Shown here: positions 53,366 through 64,000 of the stretch, piece by piece
Layout of the letters: the number at the start of each line of letters is the position of its first letter
How positions within the stretch are numbered: position 1 is the first letter of the stretch
NCBI RefSeq assembly: GCF_001949145.1
Contig: NW_019091358.1
Location: 2,733,322 to 2,797,321 of the forward strand
Reading direction: 5' to 3'
DNA from: Acanthaster planci
Lineage: Eukaryota > Echinodermata > Asteroidea > Valvatida > Acanthasteridae
Length of the DNA stretch: 64,000 bases
The notes under the pieces: model-generated
Seen by the model: the letters and a program-made list of their open reading frames with translations, nothing else
The model's database searches: none
What the model was told of the DNA's origin: nothing
Program-made: the position numbers and the translations under genes

Positions 53366-53836
53366 CGTCTACAGCACGCAAAAACAAAGTGTTTTTTTCT
53401 CTCTCAAGAAAGCAGAATATATTACAAACGTTTGGACGTATGCGAATCAACATCTTAGGGGGTGTGTGATTTTTTTAAAGAATAAATGTCCAATTGGTTG
53501 CGTTCTTAAAGTCCCCCCCCCGTGCAAAATACGAGCTGGGCTGTTGCAGCCCAGTATCTGCATCTGAGATGTCATGAAAAGCTCAAGCGTCACTCAGAAC
53601 AAAGAGCTGGGGGTGCTCATTCCAAGTGCACAGATTATGAATGCCAAGATAGATGCTAGAACCTGGGCTTTGAAATGCCCATCATTATAATTTTGGGCCG
53701 AAAGGCGCAATCGACCCAGTTAAGCTGGCTTTGGCTATGCTTTCTTTGACGTGTAACTTTAATTTGGGGTGTAGAGACCAAAGCGGATCGTATGTTCGGT
53801 AGAGACAATCATAATTGGGGGTTTTGGTCACGTTCC

Positions 53837-53851
53837 TAGAGGGCGCTGTTT
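53837..53851 (+). promoter_or_regulatory. TAGAGGGCGCTGTTT site, copy 1 (CTCF-core-like)
   Basis: Identical 15-mer to 62779-62793. The first part satisfies the YAGRKGGCRS core of the animal CTCF consensus. Function is not shown; it could equally be the end of a repeat. Confidence 0.3.
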
Positions 53852-54982
53852 AGGAAAAGTAAAATCAGCTACCGGTACATGTAGCTGCGCGTGTTATCGG
53901 ATGCATATCAGGGAAGATCATTTGCAAATATTTTCAGGTATTTCTCTGGGGCAATTTCTTTATTATCTACACGAAAAAAAGAATCATAAATTTAATTGTT
54001 TTTTTTCCCCAAAATAATGTAATTTTATTCAGGACAGTACCAGGGAAAGAGTTCTAGGCACGGGCACCCAGGCTAAACACCATATCACTTGACATGCATG
54101 ACACCTCGTCATGCCACCAATGCGCAGACATTGATGGATTGGTCAGAAAATTTCAAGTGTTTTCTAAGTAAACTCTTCAATATTTTCTCTGCTAAATTTA
54201 ACATTTTAGGACATCTTATCACTTTCTGATGGCTGGTTTAGCATATTTAAGCCCAGGAAATAATTAGCGATGTCCGTATGTGCACAGAGCCGGAGCTGAG
54301 GAAGGTCTTCCTTCCTATCCTGGGCAGGTGGGGGATCGTACATCTGGGAGGGCCTGGCTTTAGCGTTAGTTTGACCATGGATGTTGGAAAAGACCAACAT
54401 GCCCAAACTGCAGCTTAATGGAGTTTTTACATGAACCAAAATGAAGGATTGAGGTGATTGAGTCTTTTGAGGTAGCCTACTTGTTGGACCTGGATTTGAA
54501 TAGTATACTATGCCTACAAAAGTACAAGGCTTAAGGTACAACTCACAAAATGTGTGAAAGTCTTGCCAAGTTTGGTAGTTCCACTTCCATCAAGACATAG
54601 TACCTATGAAATTTAGTAGCAGGATCCTGAAAGTCTGTTGAAACATTACTTGTGCACAAAGATCAAGCAGGTTGTTATATGTACACCTGAACTGCAGCAT
54701 CAGTCAGAAATATCCTGAAAGCAACTACACTTGCTTTTCATTGACTCTGGAGTCCTCTTTCAAGGCATGCTTTCTGCGTGGTGACGGTGTGCACAGATTT
54801 TGCACAGGATCAATCAACAATGTATCATAATTGAGCAATCACTCAAGACCAGTCCATCGTGTCCGATATTTTAAAGTAATTTTTATGGCGGTATTATTTC
54901 ACTCCCTTCCATGCCAACCTTTTTCTCTTGCGCCCTGTTAATTTCCCCCTCCCCTTCACAGCAGGTAGCCACGACCAGCGGG

Positions 54983-57900
54983 ATGCCCAAGAAGTTTCAG
55001 GGAGAAAACTCCAAGGCGGCTGCTGCACGGGCCCGCAAGGCGGCCGTGCAGAACGAGAAGCTAGCCGCCAAGCAGAAGGCAGAGGAAGACGCCTACTGGG
55101 AAGATGATGACAAGCACGTCAAGAAGAAACAACAGAGGAAGGTCAGTGATAGTCGGTGTTGGAGTCCATCCCAAGACCAGCCACGAGACCAGTCACAAGA
55201 CCAATCACAAGCCTAGTCACAACACCAGTCACAAGACTGGTCACAAGACTGGTCGCAAGTAACAGGGCCAAAGACAAAGGAGTGCTTGTGAGTTCAGGTC
55301 AGACAGGAGATCTTGTGTTGGTCTTGCGATTGTCTTGTAGGGTGTCGTGATGGTCTTTGAGGGCTTGCGAGTACAACACTGGCAGGAGTAGCATAGCCAA
55401 AGGGGGAAGGAGGGTTGGCCGTCCCCGTAAGTGTCCCATCCATGCCTGCATTTTTTTCTGCTCCCACTTCTTTATTTTCTCTTGGTTTTTAACTTTTTCT
55501 TTCCTTTTTTCAATTTGTATTTTGACTTCTTATTTTCAAACAAAATCACGTGTAGGAGCATTTGATATCTGTTAGGGTATTAACAGCTGAAGATGCAAAA
55601 GTGTCAGAAAAGGTCAAGAAAGTCCATCTACCATCTTGGGAAAAAAATGTGTGATCTTAAAAAACAGAAAAAGGCCTTTTCTTCACTGTCTTTAAAAATC
55701 CCAGATGAGAACAATTTTTAAATTTACATGGCCTTTCTTGAGTTTGCTACATGTCTAGCAATCTGTTTCCCTCCATTAATGTGAGGGTCTGACGTATACC
55801 CTTCTGTGAACTCTATTCACAAATACCCCCCTAAATGTTGACAGAGAGGTCGGGCAGATATGACTTCTGTTGCCGTTGTTTGCTCAGCCCATTTGTCTGT
55901 ATTCAGATTAAAATGGATCATTCCCAATTCCCGTTATAGGCATGCAAACTGACCCGATTGCCTGTCAACCAGTGCCGTTATGATCACTCGTCACTGTTTT
56001 TGTTAACCGTTCCACCGTTTAGGATGACAGAGACAAGAAGCGCGAGGAGCAGTCTTCCAGGAAGCAGGAGGCTCGTCGCCTTCTGGAAGAGGAGGAAGCG
56101 ACCATCAAGGCCTCCACCAAGACAGCCAAGCCGAGCAAGCTGACACGAGCTCAGATACAGACCGATCAGGAGAGAATAGCCGCTGCAGAGGGTATAGTTC
56201 CAGAGGCTTCCTCGCTGATTTGGGTTTCAGATTAATCCTTGCTCTGTTACACGCTCCAAAGCCCTTCAGTAATTGCTTATTCACAAGTGCCCCACACTTT
56301 GCTGTAGAAACACCACTACAGTGAAGATGGTGTATGATGTCATTGAGCCAAACCTTCACAATGGCATCTGAAAGCTGAAAGTTTTGAACAAAATGTCTTT
56401 TTTAAGCAGTCATACCTTTTCTTGAAGCTTAGCTACTACCTCAACGAGAGAGATGTTGTATGGGATGTAGTAACAAAAAGAAGCAAGGTTTTCTATATTT
56501 TTGCAAACTCTTTTCCACCCGTGTCATCGTTTCTCCTCTTGTGTCAGTGCCAAATCTCTGCTCTGCCTGTCAAACTGCAGGCCCATGTCATCGTTTCTCC
56601 TCTTGTGTCAGTGCCAAATCTCTGCTCTGCCTGTCAAACTGCAGGCCCATGTCATCGTTTCTCCTCTTGTGTCAGTGCCAAATCTCTGATCTGCCTGTCA
56701 AACTGCAGGCCCATGTCATCGTTTCTCCTCTTGTGTCAGTGCCAAATCTCTGCTCTGCCTGTCAAACTGCAGGCCCATGTCATCATTTCTCCTCTTGTGT
56801 CAGTGCCAAGTCTCTGCTCTGCCTGTCAAACTGCAGGCCTAAAGCTGATGCAGTAATATTTTTTCAAGAATTCCACTTGCCTTCTAGCTGCAGAGAAAAA
56901 GAAGCGAGAACCCACCACACACTTAGATGCACCCTTGGAGGAGAACCCTAACCTTGTACTGGCTGAGCAGGCAGCGGACGGCTATGCCGTAGGCAGGAAC
57001 GTTGAAGAAGCCATCAGCGCACTCAGGTGAGGTTGGAAGAGACAACTTGGTCCAAGTTGGTGAGCCTAAGTCCAAAAGTCACAGCTGTGGCTGACTGGCA
57101 GGAACTCAGCACCTGTGTGCAAAGTGGTTGTTGCTGCTAGTCACTGGCTTGCACGAACATGTTGGTTGCTTGCAGCATGTTGCTGCCTTCAAGCTCGCCA
57201 AGTCTGATTTAGCTGTAGGTCACACTGTCACAAATTGGCCCAGCTGCAGAGATGGCCCAATCCAAGTTTTATCATTTATGGAGAGGTGAGCCCTCCTCAA
57301 ACTGTTGGGTAACTCTGGTGGGTAGGTAGGCAGAAGCCCCCCCCCCCTGTGTGCCCTCCATTTGACATGTTGAATTGTACTCAACCTATATATAACCTAG
57401 TTTATATAACCAGTTTATTTGCTTTCAGTGCCTCCTTCGAAAAAATGTCTGTTCCCTCCCCCCATTCTTAGAAATTTAAATTTCACCCCAGTTACACTCC
57501 TGCCCCCAACTATTTAGCCACCCAAAATCCCCCACCCAAAAATGGGTGGTGTCAAATCTTGTCCAGCCCTATTTTTTTTTGTTCTTCTCTTTTTTAAAAT
57601 TTTGATCTGTCTGCTATGTTTTTGTATACATTTCTAAGTTATTTCTGTCCCTCAGCCAGGCAGATTTTTTGAGATTCTTCTTGTTGATATCACCGTAATT
57701 GTACCGCTTTCTTGTAATGTGGACATTGAGATACGTGGTCAATCCTGATGTTTGTCTGACTAGTTATGTTGCCAATAATAAAGGACATTGGTTGGACATG
57801 ATGTCTGTCCATCTCTCATTGTTTGTAGAGTTGCCAAATGTCAGGTCCGTTCCTTTCTCACATTTTAACTATCCTCTCATCAAACACTTTGAGATATGCA

Positions 57901-58191
57901 ACTTTCCTCATCTGCCCTGAAAAACCATGTCCCGTGTGTGCTTGCCACATTTGAATGTACATGTGCATGATTTCCTCTCACTCCAGCGTTGACGAGCCTG
58001 CCTCAGAGAAGCACCCCGAGAGGCGCATGAAAGCCGCCTATAAGGCCTTTGAGGAGTTGCACCTCCCCCGACTGAAAGCCGAGAACCCCAATCTGCGAAT
58101 GTCCCAACTCAGGCAGATGCTGAAGAAGGACTGGGCCCGTTCCTCGGACAATCCGCTGAACCAAAGAACGGCAGCGTACAACACCAAATGA
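54983..58191 (+). CDS. CCDC124: Coiled-coil protein CCDC124 (Lso2-related)
   Basis: CCDC124 is a small basic coiled-coil protein found at centrosome and midbody. It and its yeast relative Lso2 bind vacant 80S ribosomes and help restart after dormancy. Four exons: 54983-55141, 56023-56191, 56888-57026 and 57987-58191. Phases agree and give 223 residues, the same length as human. The N-terminus MPKKFQGENSKAAAARARK is the conserved ribosome-binding head. EEDAYWEDDDKHVKKK and a Lys/Glu/Arg-rich helix follow. The C-terminal domain has HPERRMKAAYKAFEELHLPR, ENPNLRMSQLRQML and KDWARSSDNPLNQR. The ATG is chosen by homology. An in-frame upstream ATG at 54911 lies in what looks like the preceding intron. 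Intron 2 holds a five-copy minisatellite, and the 3' UTR holds a fold-back element. Possible poly(A) signal ATTAAA at 59614. Confidence 0.96.
56523..56842 (+). repeat. Minisatellite, five copies of a 64-bp unit
   Basis: GTCATCGTTTCTCCTCTTG begins units at 56523, 56587, 56651, 56715 and 56779, nearly identical (single changes such as CTGCTC to CTGATC and TCGTTT to TCATTT). The array ends about 45 bp before the CCDC124 exon at 56888. The period is not a multiple of three, so open frames across it cycle through frames and are not evidence of coding. Confidence 0.95.
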
Positions 58192-58768
58192 AACCTGGAG
58201 AATTAAGCCAGCGGAGGTACTAAACGAACAAGAGCATTGAAGAGTGTGACGGGAGGAAGGTATTAATCTTTGCAAGAACCCAGGACACCTGTCTCTGGTC
58301 CATGAAATTACACCAGTATGCAGACTGCGGTAATTTCCTCACCACCACTCTGGACCTGTTGCATAGTGAGACTCGTCTGAAAAGGAGTGGTCGTTGTTTT
58401 GCCTTACATTGGTCTCAATTGCATAAATTCAATTTTATTATGAGTCTGCACACTCTAGCAGAAAATGTCCTGCTTGATGATGATGCAGTTGTCATTTGCA
58501 TGGGTCAATCACTTATTTCGGCTTGCCGTCGGCTGGACCTATCTTGACATCTCACAAGCTTTCTGCCGATGGTAAAGACAAGTAGACTGCAAACACGCGT
58601 CTAGTTTCTTCCAAATCAAAAAAAGAAGCAAAGCTGGACTGGAATCAACCAGGACCGTGACATGCGAGAGGTTGTCTTGGAGTTGGGGTTGCAGCAGAAT
58701 ATGTTTGAGCTGTTATGCATAGACTGTAATGTGGATAGGTCTGAACAACATGATTGAAGTAGTCAGCC

Positions 58769-58892
58769 AATATGGGCGTTTCTTAATAGTGTGCCTCCAG
58801 GAGTTTGCAACGCGTTGGCCAATTCACAGTGTGCGATTGGCCAACGCGTTGTTTTAGGTCTTGGTGGCACACTATTGTGAATCGCCCATATT
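58769..58892. mobile_element. Fold-back MITE in the CCDC124 3' UTR/flank
   Basis: The outer arms AATATGGGCG...AATAGTGTGCC are mirrored with few mismatches. The inner arms CAACGCGTTGGCCAAT (58808-58823) and ATTGGCCAACGCGTTG (58836-58851) are perfect complements around a 12-nt loop. The 124 bp would form one long hairpin. Confidence 0.8.
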
Positions 58893-61394
58893 ACTAATGT
58901 ACTGCACAGGAACCTCCCACATTCCCCTTATAAAGCCTCAGTTGTTGTGTGCTTATTGTGACTCTGCCCCAGCATATCCAAAGCTGAATTTGGCAAGTGT
59001 CAAAATGGACTTGAATATAATTCATGAGATCAGGAACCACCGAGAATGCCGACAATCAAAAAATGGGAAAAACAATTCTTATTTTAGATATCGCCGATAA
59101 GAAAAATTGTGCATGTTTTTCTTTTACTGTTTGGTTTGGTACTTGGGGATGAAAAGAATATTTGAGTTGTGGAGATCGGTCTCTCCATCAGGTGGCAGCA
59201 AGGCTGTGAAATGAGATGACAGAGGTCCTTACTAAACTTGCAACAAAAATACATCTCTTCTTGCATGGGTGTAAATGCACCTGTAATCATTAACGATTTA
59301 TTATGTACAACCTTTAATGTGCAATTTGGACTAATTCAGATCCCTATGTCTCATACTTTATCCCAAGCTGTGAGAAAACTTTGATGACGGAAAGTTACAT
59401 TCCCAACCGAAGTCAAACATGAACCAGTTACCTCACTACCGGTGTGCATGCCTAACATGGTGTTTTGGTTGGTAATCTGTTCTTGCCATTTAGATTTTCC
59501 CCTGCATCCGTCTCTGCTTCACAATTTGATGCCATTATCAGGCCCTGCCGTATGTTTTTGTTCCTGTCTATAGGATCATACATTGTGTGTTTGTTTGTTG
59601 ATTGCTTTGTGCAATTAAAGCAGATCTTTTTCATTATCAAGGAGAAGAAGGAAGCTTGTTGCAAACTCATCGTTTCTTTTCCCCCTCCGTTGTTCATTTT
59701 CTCCTGCTTTTGAAGCATTTACCACTTTGCTCTTAAACTTCAAAAAGACACTGAGTGTCATTGTTGATCCAAATCAAAGAAGTAACATCTGTGTTTTTCT
59801 TTAGCACTCATAAATACCTCAGACATGCAGTCATGCCCAATACAACTGAGCATGTTACAAGCATCTTACCGAGTCGGATGTTTACTTTTCACTGTCTCTG
59901 CCGTTGACCTCCTTGGGCACAGCTCACTGATCTGTGTTCTATGAATAATTGTGTATCATGCTCAGTACATATGCCCGGCAAGAAATGAGACCGAGGGGTA
60001 CCCCCCCAACATGTCCAATCCCTATACACACTCCAGACTATTATGACTTAACACATCCAACCAAGATGTCTGAAAGGAATTCCCCAGATTCCTGCGAGAC
60101 AATGACCAACACAAAGCAGGGGGGGGTTCTCTCCGTCTCATACCTTGCTGCATATGTCAGTACATGTGCCTAGTCAGTTCCATACAGGGGGATTTTCGTT
60201 CTCTACATGCAAGGTACACTATCACAGGTACGGGTAGTCTGGGCTTCAAGACCTTCATGCTTTATTGCCCTCTTTTCCCCCTTTTCTGAACATGGTCCAT
60301 TGTCATGCCCAGGCCCCTGTCTAGTTTTAAATAGATTTCTCTCAGACTTTTTTTTCAGTGTATGAAAACAACCTGACATTCTTTTTGGGTCAAGTGTAAT
60401 GAAAAATACACTTTGGATGTAACCATTTACAAAATTAATATACCTGCTTTTCCAGACAATTGAGGGAGCTATTGCTCTGATGGTATTCAAGGAAGACATT
60501 TTTCAGTCGATGTGTTTCTGTTCAAATTCAGACAATTTTGCTTTATACTGAAAGCATTTCTGAGAAAGGACAGCTTGGCTAATTGCCGTGTGCTTACACC
60601 TGTCAGCAAAGAAAAGGAAATTTAGGGAAGCAAAATATTTTTTAAAAAGTCCATATTTTGTGCACAACCGAATCTGTGTGCACTAGCACTGAAGTTTCTC
60701 GCGGCCGGGTACGCGGAATGGTTTTCCAGTTACATTATTCGCTCACATGAAAATTATTAGCACTAAAATGCCATGTAATATACATTGTGCCTTTAATAAA
60801 ATTAAAATAAGGTTACGTGAAACACAAAGGTGCGCTTTAAACGGTTAATTGTTTAGGTTCTGCACGAATTTCTTGGTTTCAGCTTGAAATTACACACACG
60901 ACTCTAGCTCTATTAGTTTACTGTCAAAATGGAATTTTATTTATGAGCTAAAAACCGCCCCAAGGCTTTGTGTTTAATTTTAATTGGTCCACTGAGGGCG
61001 CTATTTATAAACAACCGTCATGACCAAAGATGCGCGGCGCTATACAATCTTTGGTCATGATCAGCGCGGCGGCACGTGCAGTGCATAAATTAATGTGTAA
61101 AACCATCAAACCGATACTAAGATTAGAACTCGGCCCTGTGATGATAATCATGACAACAGCCGTGCAGCTGTTCGAGATCACAATGCTGGAGACTGCATGC
61201 GGGCGGTTGTGTTAGACCCGACGAGAATAACCTAGGGTGACCCGATGTTGAACCAGGTTTGACTAGGCCTACTCGACTCCCTTTCTGCGTCGTCTTGCTT
61301 GTCAAGCAACGAGTTCAGCCTGAATCTTTCAGAGAAATAGAACGAGCACCACTGACCGCGAGAAGCGACTTTGGATCTGACATCAACGAGTGCC
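58893..61394. other. CCDC124 3' flank and intergenic DNA
   Basis: No coding exon recognised. ATTAAA at 59614-59619 is a possible poly(A) signal for CCDC124. The right end contains the inverted repeat at 61018-61060 and would hold the promoter of the candidate gene at 61395. Confidence 0.45.
61018..61060. repeat. Inverted repeat with 14-bp perfect arms
   Basis: TCATGACCAAAGAT (61018-61031) and ATCTTTGGTCATGA (61047-61060) are exact reverse complements separated by 15 nt of GC-rich sequence (GCGCGGCGCTATACA). It lies about 335 bp upstream of the candidate start at 61395, so it could be a regulatory palindrome or a mobile-element remnant. Confidence 0.75.
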
Positions 61395-62286
61395 ATGAGT
61401 AGTGCGTAAGTAGGCCTACATGTTTATGGTCTGCTTTTTTCAAACACATTGCCTGTCACTCAGCGTATAATTTCATGCCTGATTTACGAGGCATGCTGGT
61501 GTACATTTTTAACAAGTGTTATAAAGTTTCATGCTGCCATTATGATAATTAATTATTAAAACCTGGCAACACCAAGCACTCCTCGTGGAAAGAGTTCCAA
61601 CTTCCATACAGACAACACCAATTTTCCCTTCAAATGTTATAAAGTTTTACAACAGCAGTCCGAAAGAGATTTCTTGTCACAAGGGGGGGGGGATTTCTTA
61701 TAGGTCATACTTGTGCGGAGTGTGACACAACACAGGGTCGATTCGATCCATTAAGACCCATCCCATTGTAGGTCTTGCAAAAAGTCTACCATTTTAGTGA
61801 CAAAAGTCCCCATTCTTAGGGGGAAAGTTGAAGTAACATTTCCAAATCATTTCCCAACATAGTTTCGGTCACACCGAATCATGTTCATCCTTTGGGCAAT
61901 CCTCACTCTAAGAGTCTTAAGAGCCTGCCTTTATAAATGTCTTCGAAACTGTCTGAAATTGTTAGTAATGTCACATTTTCTTGCAACTTCCTCCCCAAAA
62001 TAACTCCTCGATCCTTTCTTGTGTAAAAGGACAACATCTGATACACACCGTCATGACCGTTTACCAAGTTAAAAACTTGAGTGCAACAGAAAAATATTGA
62101 GGGGTCCTTAAAGGAAGAATTGCCATCCTTGTTGACAGCGGAACTAATTCATCTGCCCTTGCCAGGTCCTGTCCTTGATCCCAGAAACGTCAATAATTTT
62201 CTTTCTTCACTATTTTCAGGGCAAACAAGACCTGTATTATTGCCGAATACAGGGGTTCTCTTGTTCACGGCTCCTTCCCCTTTGCT
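61395..62286 (+). CDS. Candidate 5' end of an unidentified gene (two exons)
   Basis: Exon 1 would be 61395-61405 (ATG AGT AGT GC, donor GTAAGT). Exon 2 would be 62220-62286, after a strong pyrimidine tract and TTTTCAG acceptor, with a GTAAGT donor. Phases match (2 plus 1). The joined frame is open and reads MSSAANKTCIIAEYRGSLVH then GSFPFA, ending in phase 0. I do not recognise the protein. No third exon was convincing before the right edge, so the gene would continue outside the window. The combination of strong signals is suggestive, but chance is possible because the first coding piece is only 11 nt. Confidence 0.4.
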
Positions 62287-64000
62287 GTAAGTACTCGAAG
62301 TACATGTACCGTGTATTGAGTCTCGTTATTTAACAATTCTATTCACAGGTGGAATGACATTAATTAATGGATCAAGGTTTGGATTCCTGGATAAGGCCAA
62401 AAAGATTACTTTGTCTCTGGTCAGACCAAAGTTCCAGAATTGATGCGGCGATTCAGGGTGTTTTTCTTTTTGGGGGGGATGGGGTTGGGTTTTTAAGACT
62501 GGCAACGGACACAGAAATGAGTGGCATATTTAACCAAAGAGCAAAGGCTTGTAGTAGCACGTCCCACGTCATGCAGCCATTGTTGTTGATCAGCTGGCTG
62601 CAACTTTGTAACCTACCCATGGTCTACTGTTTGTGTTTGACATCAACATTACGCAGTCGTAATGGATCTATCACCAGATATGAGCTACCCATGAATTAGT
62701 CTGGTTCCTTGAACAAATTGCCCTTCTGACTGGTGGAGGGGAATCAGTCTACTCGCGAACATTCAGGCGATGCAGAAATAGAGGGCGCTGTTTTGAGAAT
62801 GTTGAGAAAAAAAAAGAAAAAAAAAAATTGACAGGTACGTTCAAAATCGACACTCGCTAACCAGAGATTAACTATTTTTGGGGAGGCTTAAGGTGAACCC
62901 ACTTAGTGTAATTACATTTTGGGTGAAATTTCTGAGGGGGGCGCCTGGAGAGGCACACATTTTTTAAGGGTGGCATTGAAAAATTTCATGGACGTACATG
63001 TACGTATGGATACATGTAGGTGTGTTTTGAAATCTCAACTGGGGAAAATGGGGACAAGAAATGTAAAGGCACGACAAAGTGGGGTTTGCAAACAATGCCC
63101 ACGTACAAATGTACCTCCTGGACGCTTGTATTATACATGCAGGTCCTTTGTCAAATCCAGCACAGATGAGTTTAATCCTGTCTTAAAATGTAGATTTATG
63201 CACATTATCTTTGAGTAAAACAAATTGTGGGCAATTTGTATGCATTGCTCATTGCAAAATGTAAATGGGGAAGTGGATAAGGAAACACAACTAGTACCAC
63301 ATGTACATGTTTGTAACTCTGTACACGTGCACATGTAAGGTATACAGTATGCATGTATAAACCCAGGAAGCGATGTTTGGTTTAGTAAAGAGAAACTGAC
63401 CCAAGTGTGTCTATGAGTCACCTGTTGAGTTTATTTATTGATAATTCTATACAAGCTCTAATCCGATATTCATTCCCATATGAATACAACTTACAGGTAC
63501 ATGGTCCTTATCATATAGGTAACCAGGTGTCAGTGAGTTAATGATTGATTGTGTAAGTGCTGAATTTTAAGAAACCCATGAAGATAAGACTAATAAGCCA
63601 GTGAACAACTCTGGCATTACCTGGTTTTGCAAAAGATAAGTTTGTGGAAAGTGCATTTATCAGATTATGTAATGAAGCAATCTAGGAGGCAAACGGCTGT
63701 GTCCACAAGATATGACTGTGGCTTGAGATACTGCATACACCTATGAGAGCCATTGGCTGCCACTGCAACCACTTGCCATAGACACTTTGTGTTATTACTC
63801 TCGTGATCAGCCACAGTACAGCAAGCTCATTCAGACATAATTTCTTCAGATACCTGCTGACAATATTCTTTAATTCATGTAAAAGAGAGGGAGATGTCAG
63901 GTTTTCATGGTGTCAAGTTTTTCAAATTATTTTCATATTAGTCATAAAAGATTTCAATATTTTCAATGTTTCAATCATTCCTGTGAGTGATACATTTTGG
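62287..64000. other. Right-edge non-coding stretch
   Basis: No supported exon. Contains the TAGAGGGCGCTGTTT site at 62779, an A-rich run at 62809-62828, and repeated ACATGTA palindromes (62995-63017, 63300-63309). It is probably intron if the candidate gene at 61395 is real. Confidence 0.4.
62779..62793 (+). promoter_or_regulatory. TAGAGGGCGCTGTTT site, copy 2 (CTCF-core-like)
   Basis: Exact copy of the 15-mer at 53837-53851 in unrelated flanks. See that entry for the reading; function unproven. Confidence 0.3.

Larger units (their letters stand above)
51118..54982. other. Divergent intergenic region, PTS promoter and CCDC124 5' flank
   Basis: PTS starts at the left edge and reads leftward; CCDC124 coding begins at the right edge. 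The CCDC124 start exon is preceded by a pyrimidine tract and AG (54960-54961), so a non-coding first exon lies upstream. One possible donor is AGAG-GTAAGC at about 51444, which would make the promoters close and divergent, but that is speculative. Mobile remnants are listed separately. The remaining sequence shows no gene. Confidence 0.4.

Noticed and set aside
56422-56951. Overlapping 144- and 163-codon frames
   Set aside because: They are produced by the 64-bp minisatellite, which cycles through all frames, and lie in a CCDC124 intron.

Overview
This is eukaryotic nuclear DNA, AT-rich and repeat-rich, from an animal. Every protein gene is split by GT-AG introns. No operons, ribosome binding sites or bacterial features are present. 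The proteins resemble vertebrate orthologues but diverge clearly from them, and introns are full of short terminal-inverted-repeat elements, tRNA-like SINEs and the palindrome TACATGTA. I infer an invertebrate deuterostome, most likely an echinoderm (sea-star-like) or a hemichordate. That placement is an inference from family resemblance and repeat style.

Six conserved genes could be assembled exon by exon with consistent splice phases: (1) 2992-18247 (+) sorting nexin 27, lacking its 5' exons beyond the left edge; (2) 25238-29031 (-) the outer-mitochondrial-membrane carrier-like protein SLC25A46; (3) 29311-33911 (+) proteasome subunit alpha-4 (PSMA4), head to head with SLC25A46 across about 280 bp; (4) 37205-42516 (+) a SAXO-family axonemal microtubule stabiliser; (5) 47799-51117 (-) 6-pyruvoyltetrahydropterin synthase (PTS), complete with zinc ligands and catalytic residues; (6) 54983-58191 (+) CCDC124, the animal counterpart of the ribosome-associated Lso2 family. 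A seventh locus near 61395-62286 (+) has two well-formed 5' exons of a gene I cannot name, which would continue past the right edge.

The genes do not form a pathway: they cover endosomal retrieval, mitochondrial dynamics, protein degradation, cilia, tetrahydrobiopterin synthesis and ribosome/midbody biology. Their grouping looks like ordinary housekeeping neighbours with two divergent pairs (SLC25A46/PSMA4 and, more loosely, PTS/CCDC124).

The less ordinary content is in the non-coding DNA: two inverted copies of a roughly 0.55-0.6 kb element with TTAA-flanked inverted repeats (piggyBac-like, non-autonomous) inside SNX27 introns; several fold-back MITEs; a perfect 23-bp-arm palindrome just inside the first SAXO intron; a consensus RFX X-box in that intron; a five-copy 64-bp intronic minisatellite whose units each carry a decoy splice acceptor; and a long acidic insertion in the SNX27 C-terminus. 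I found no convincing novel multi-gene system.
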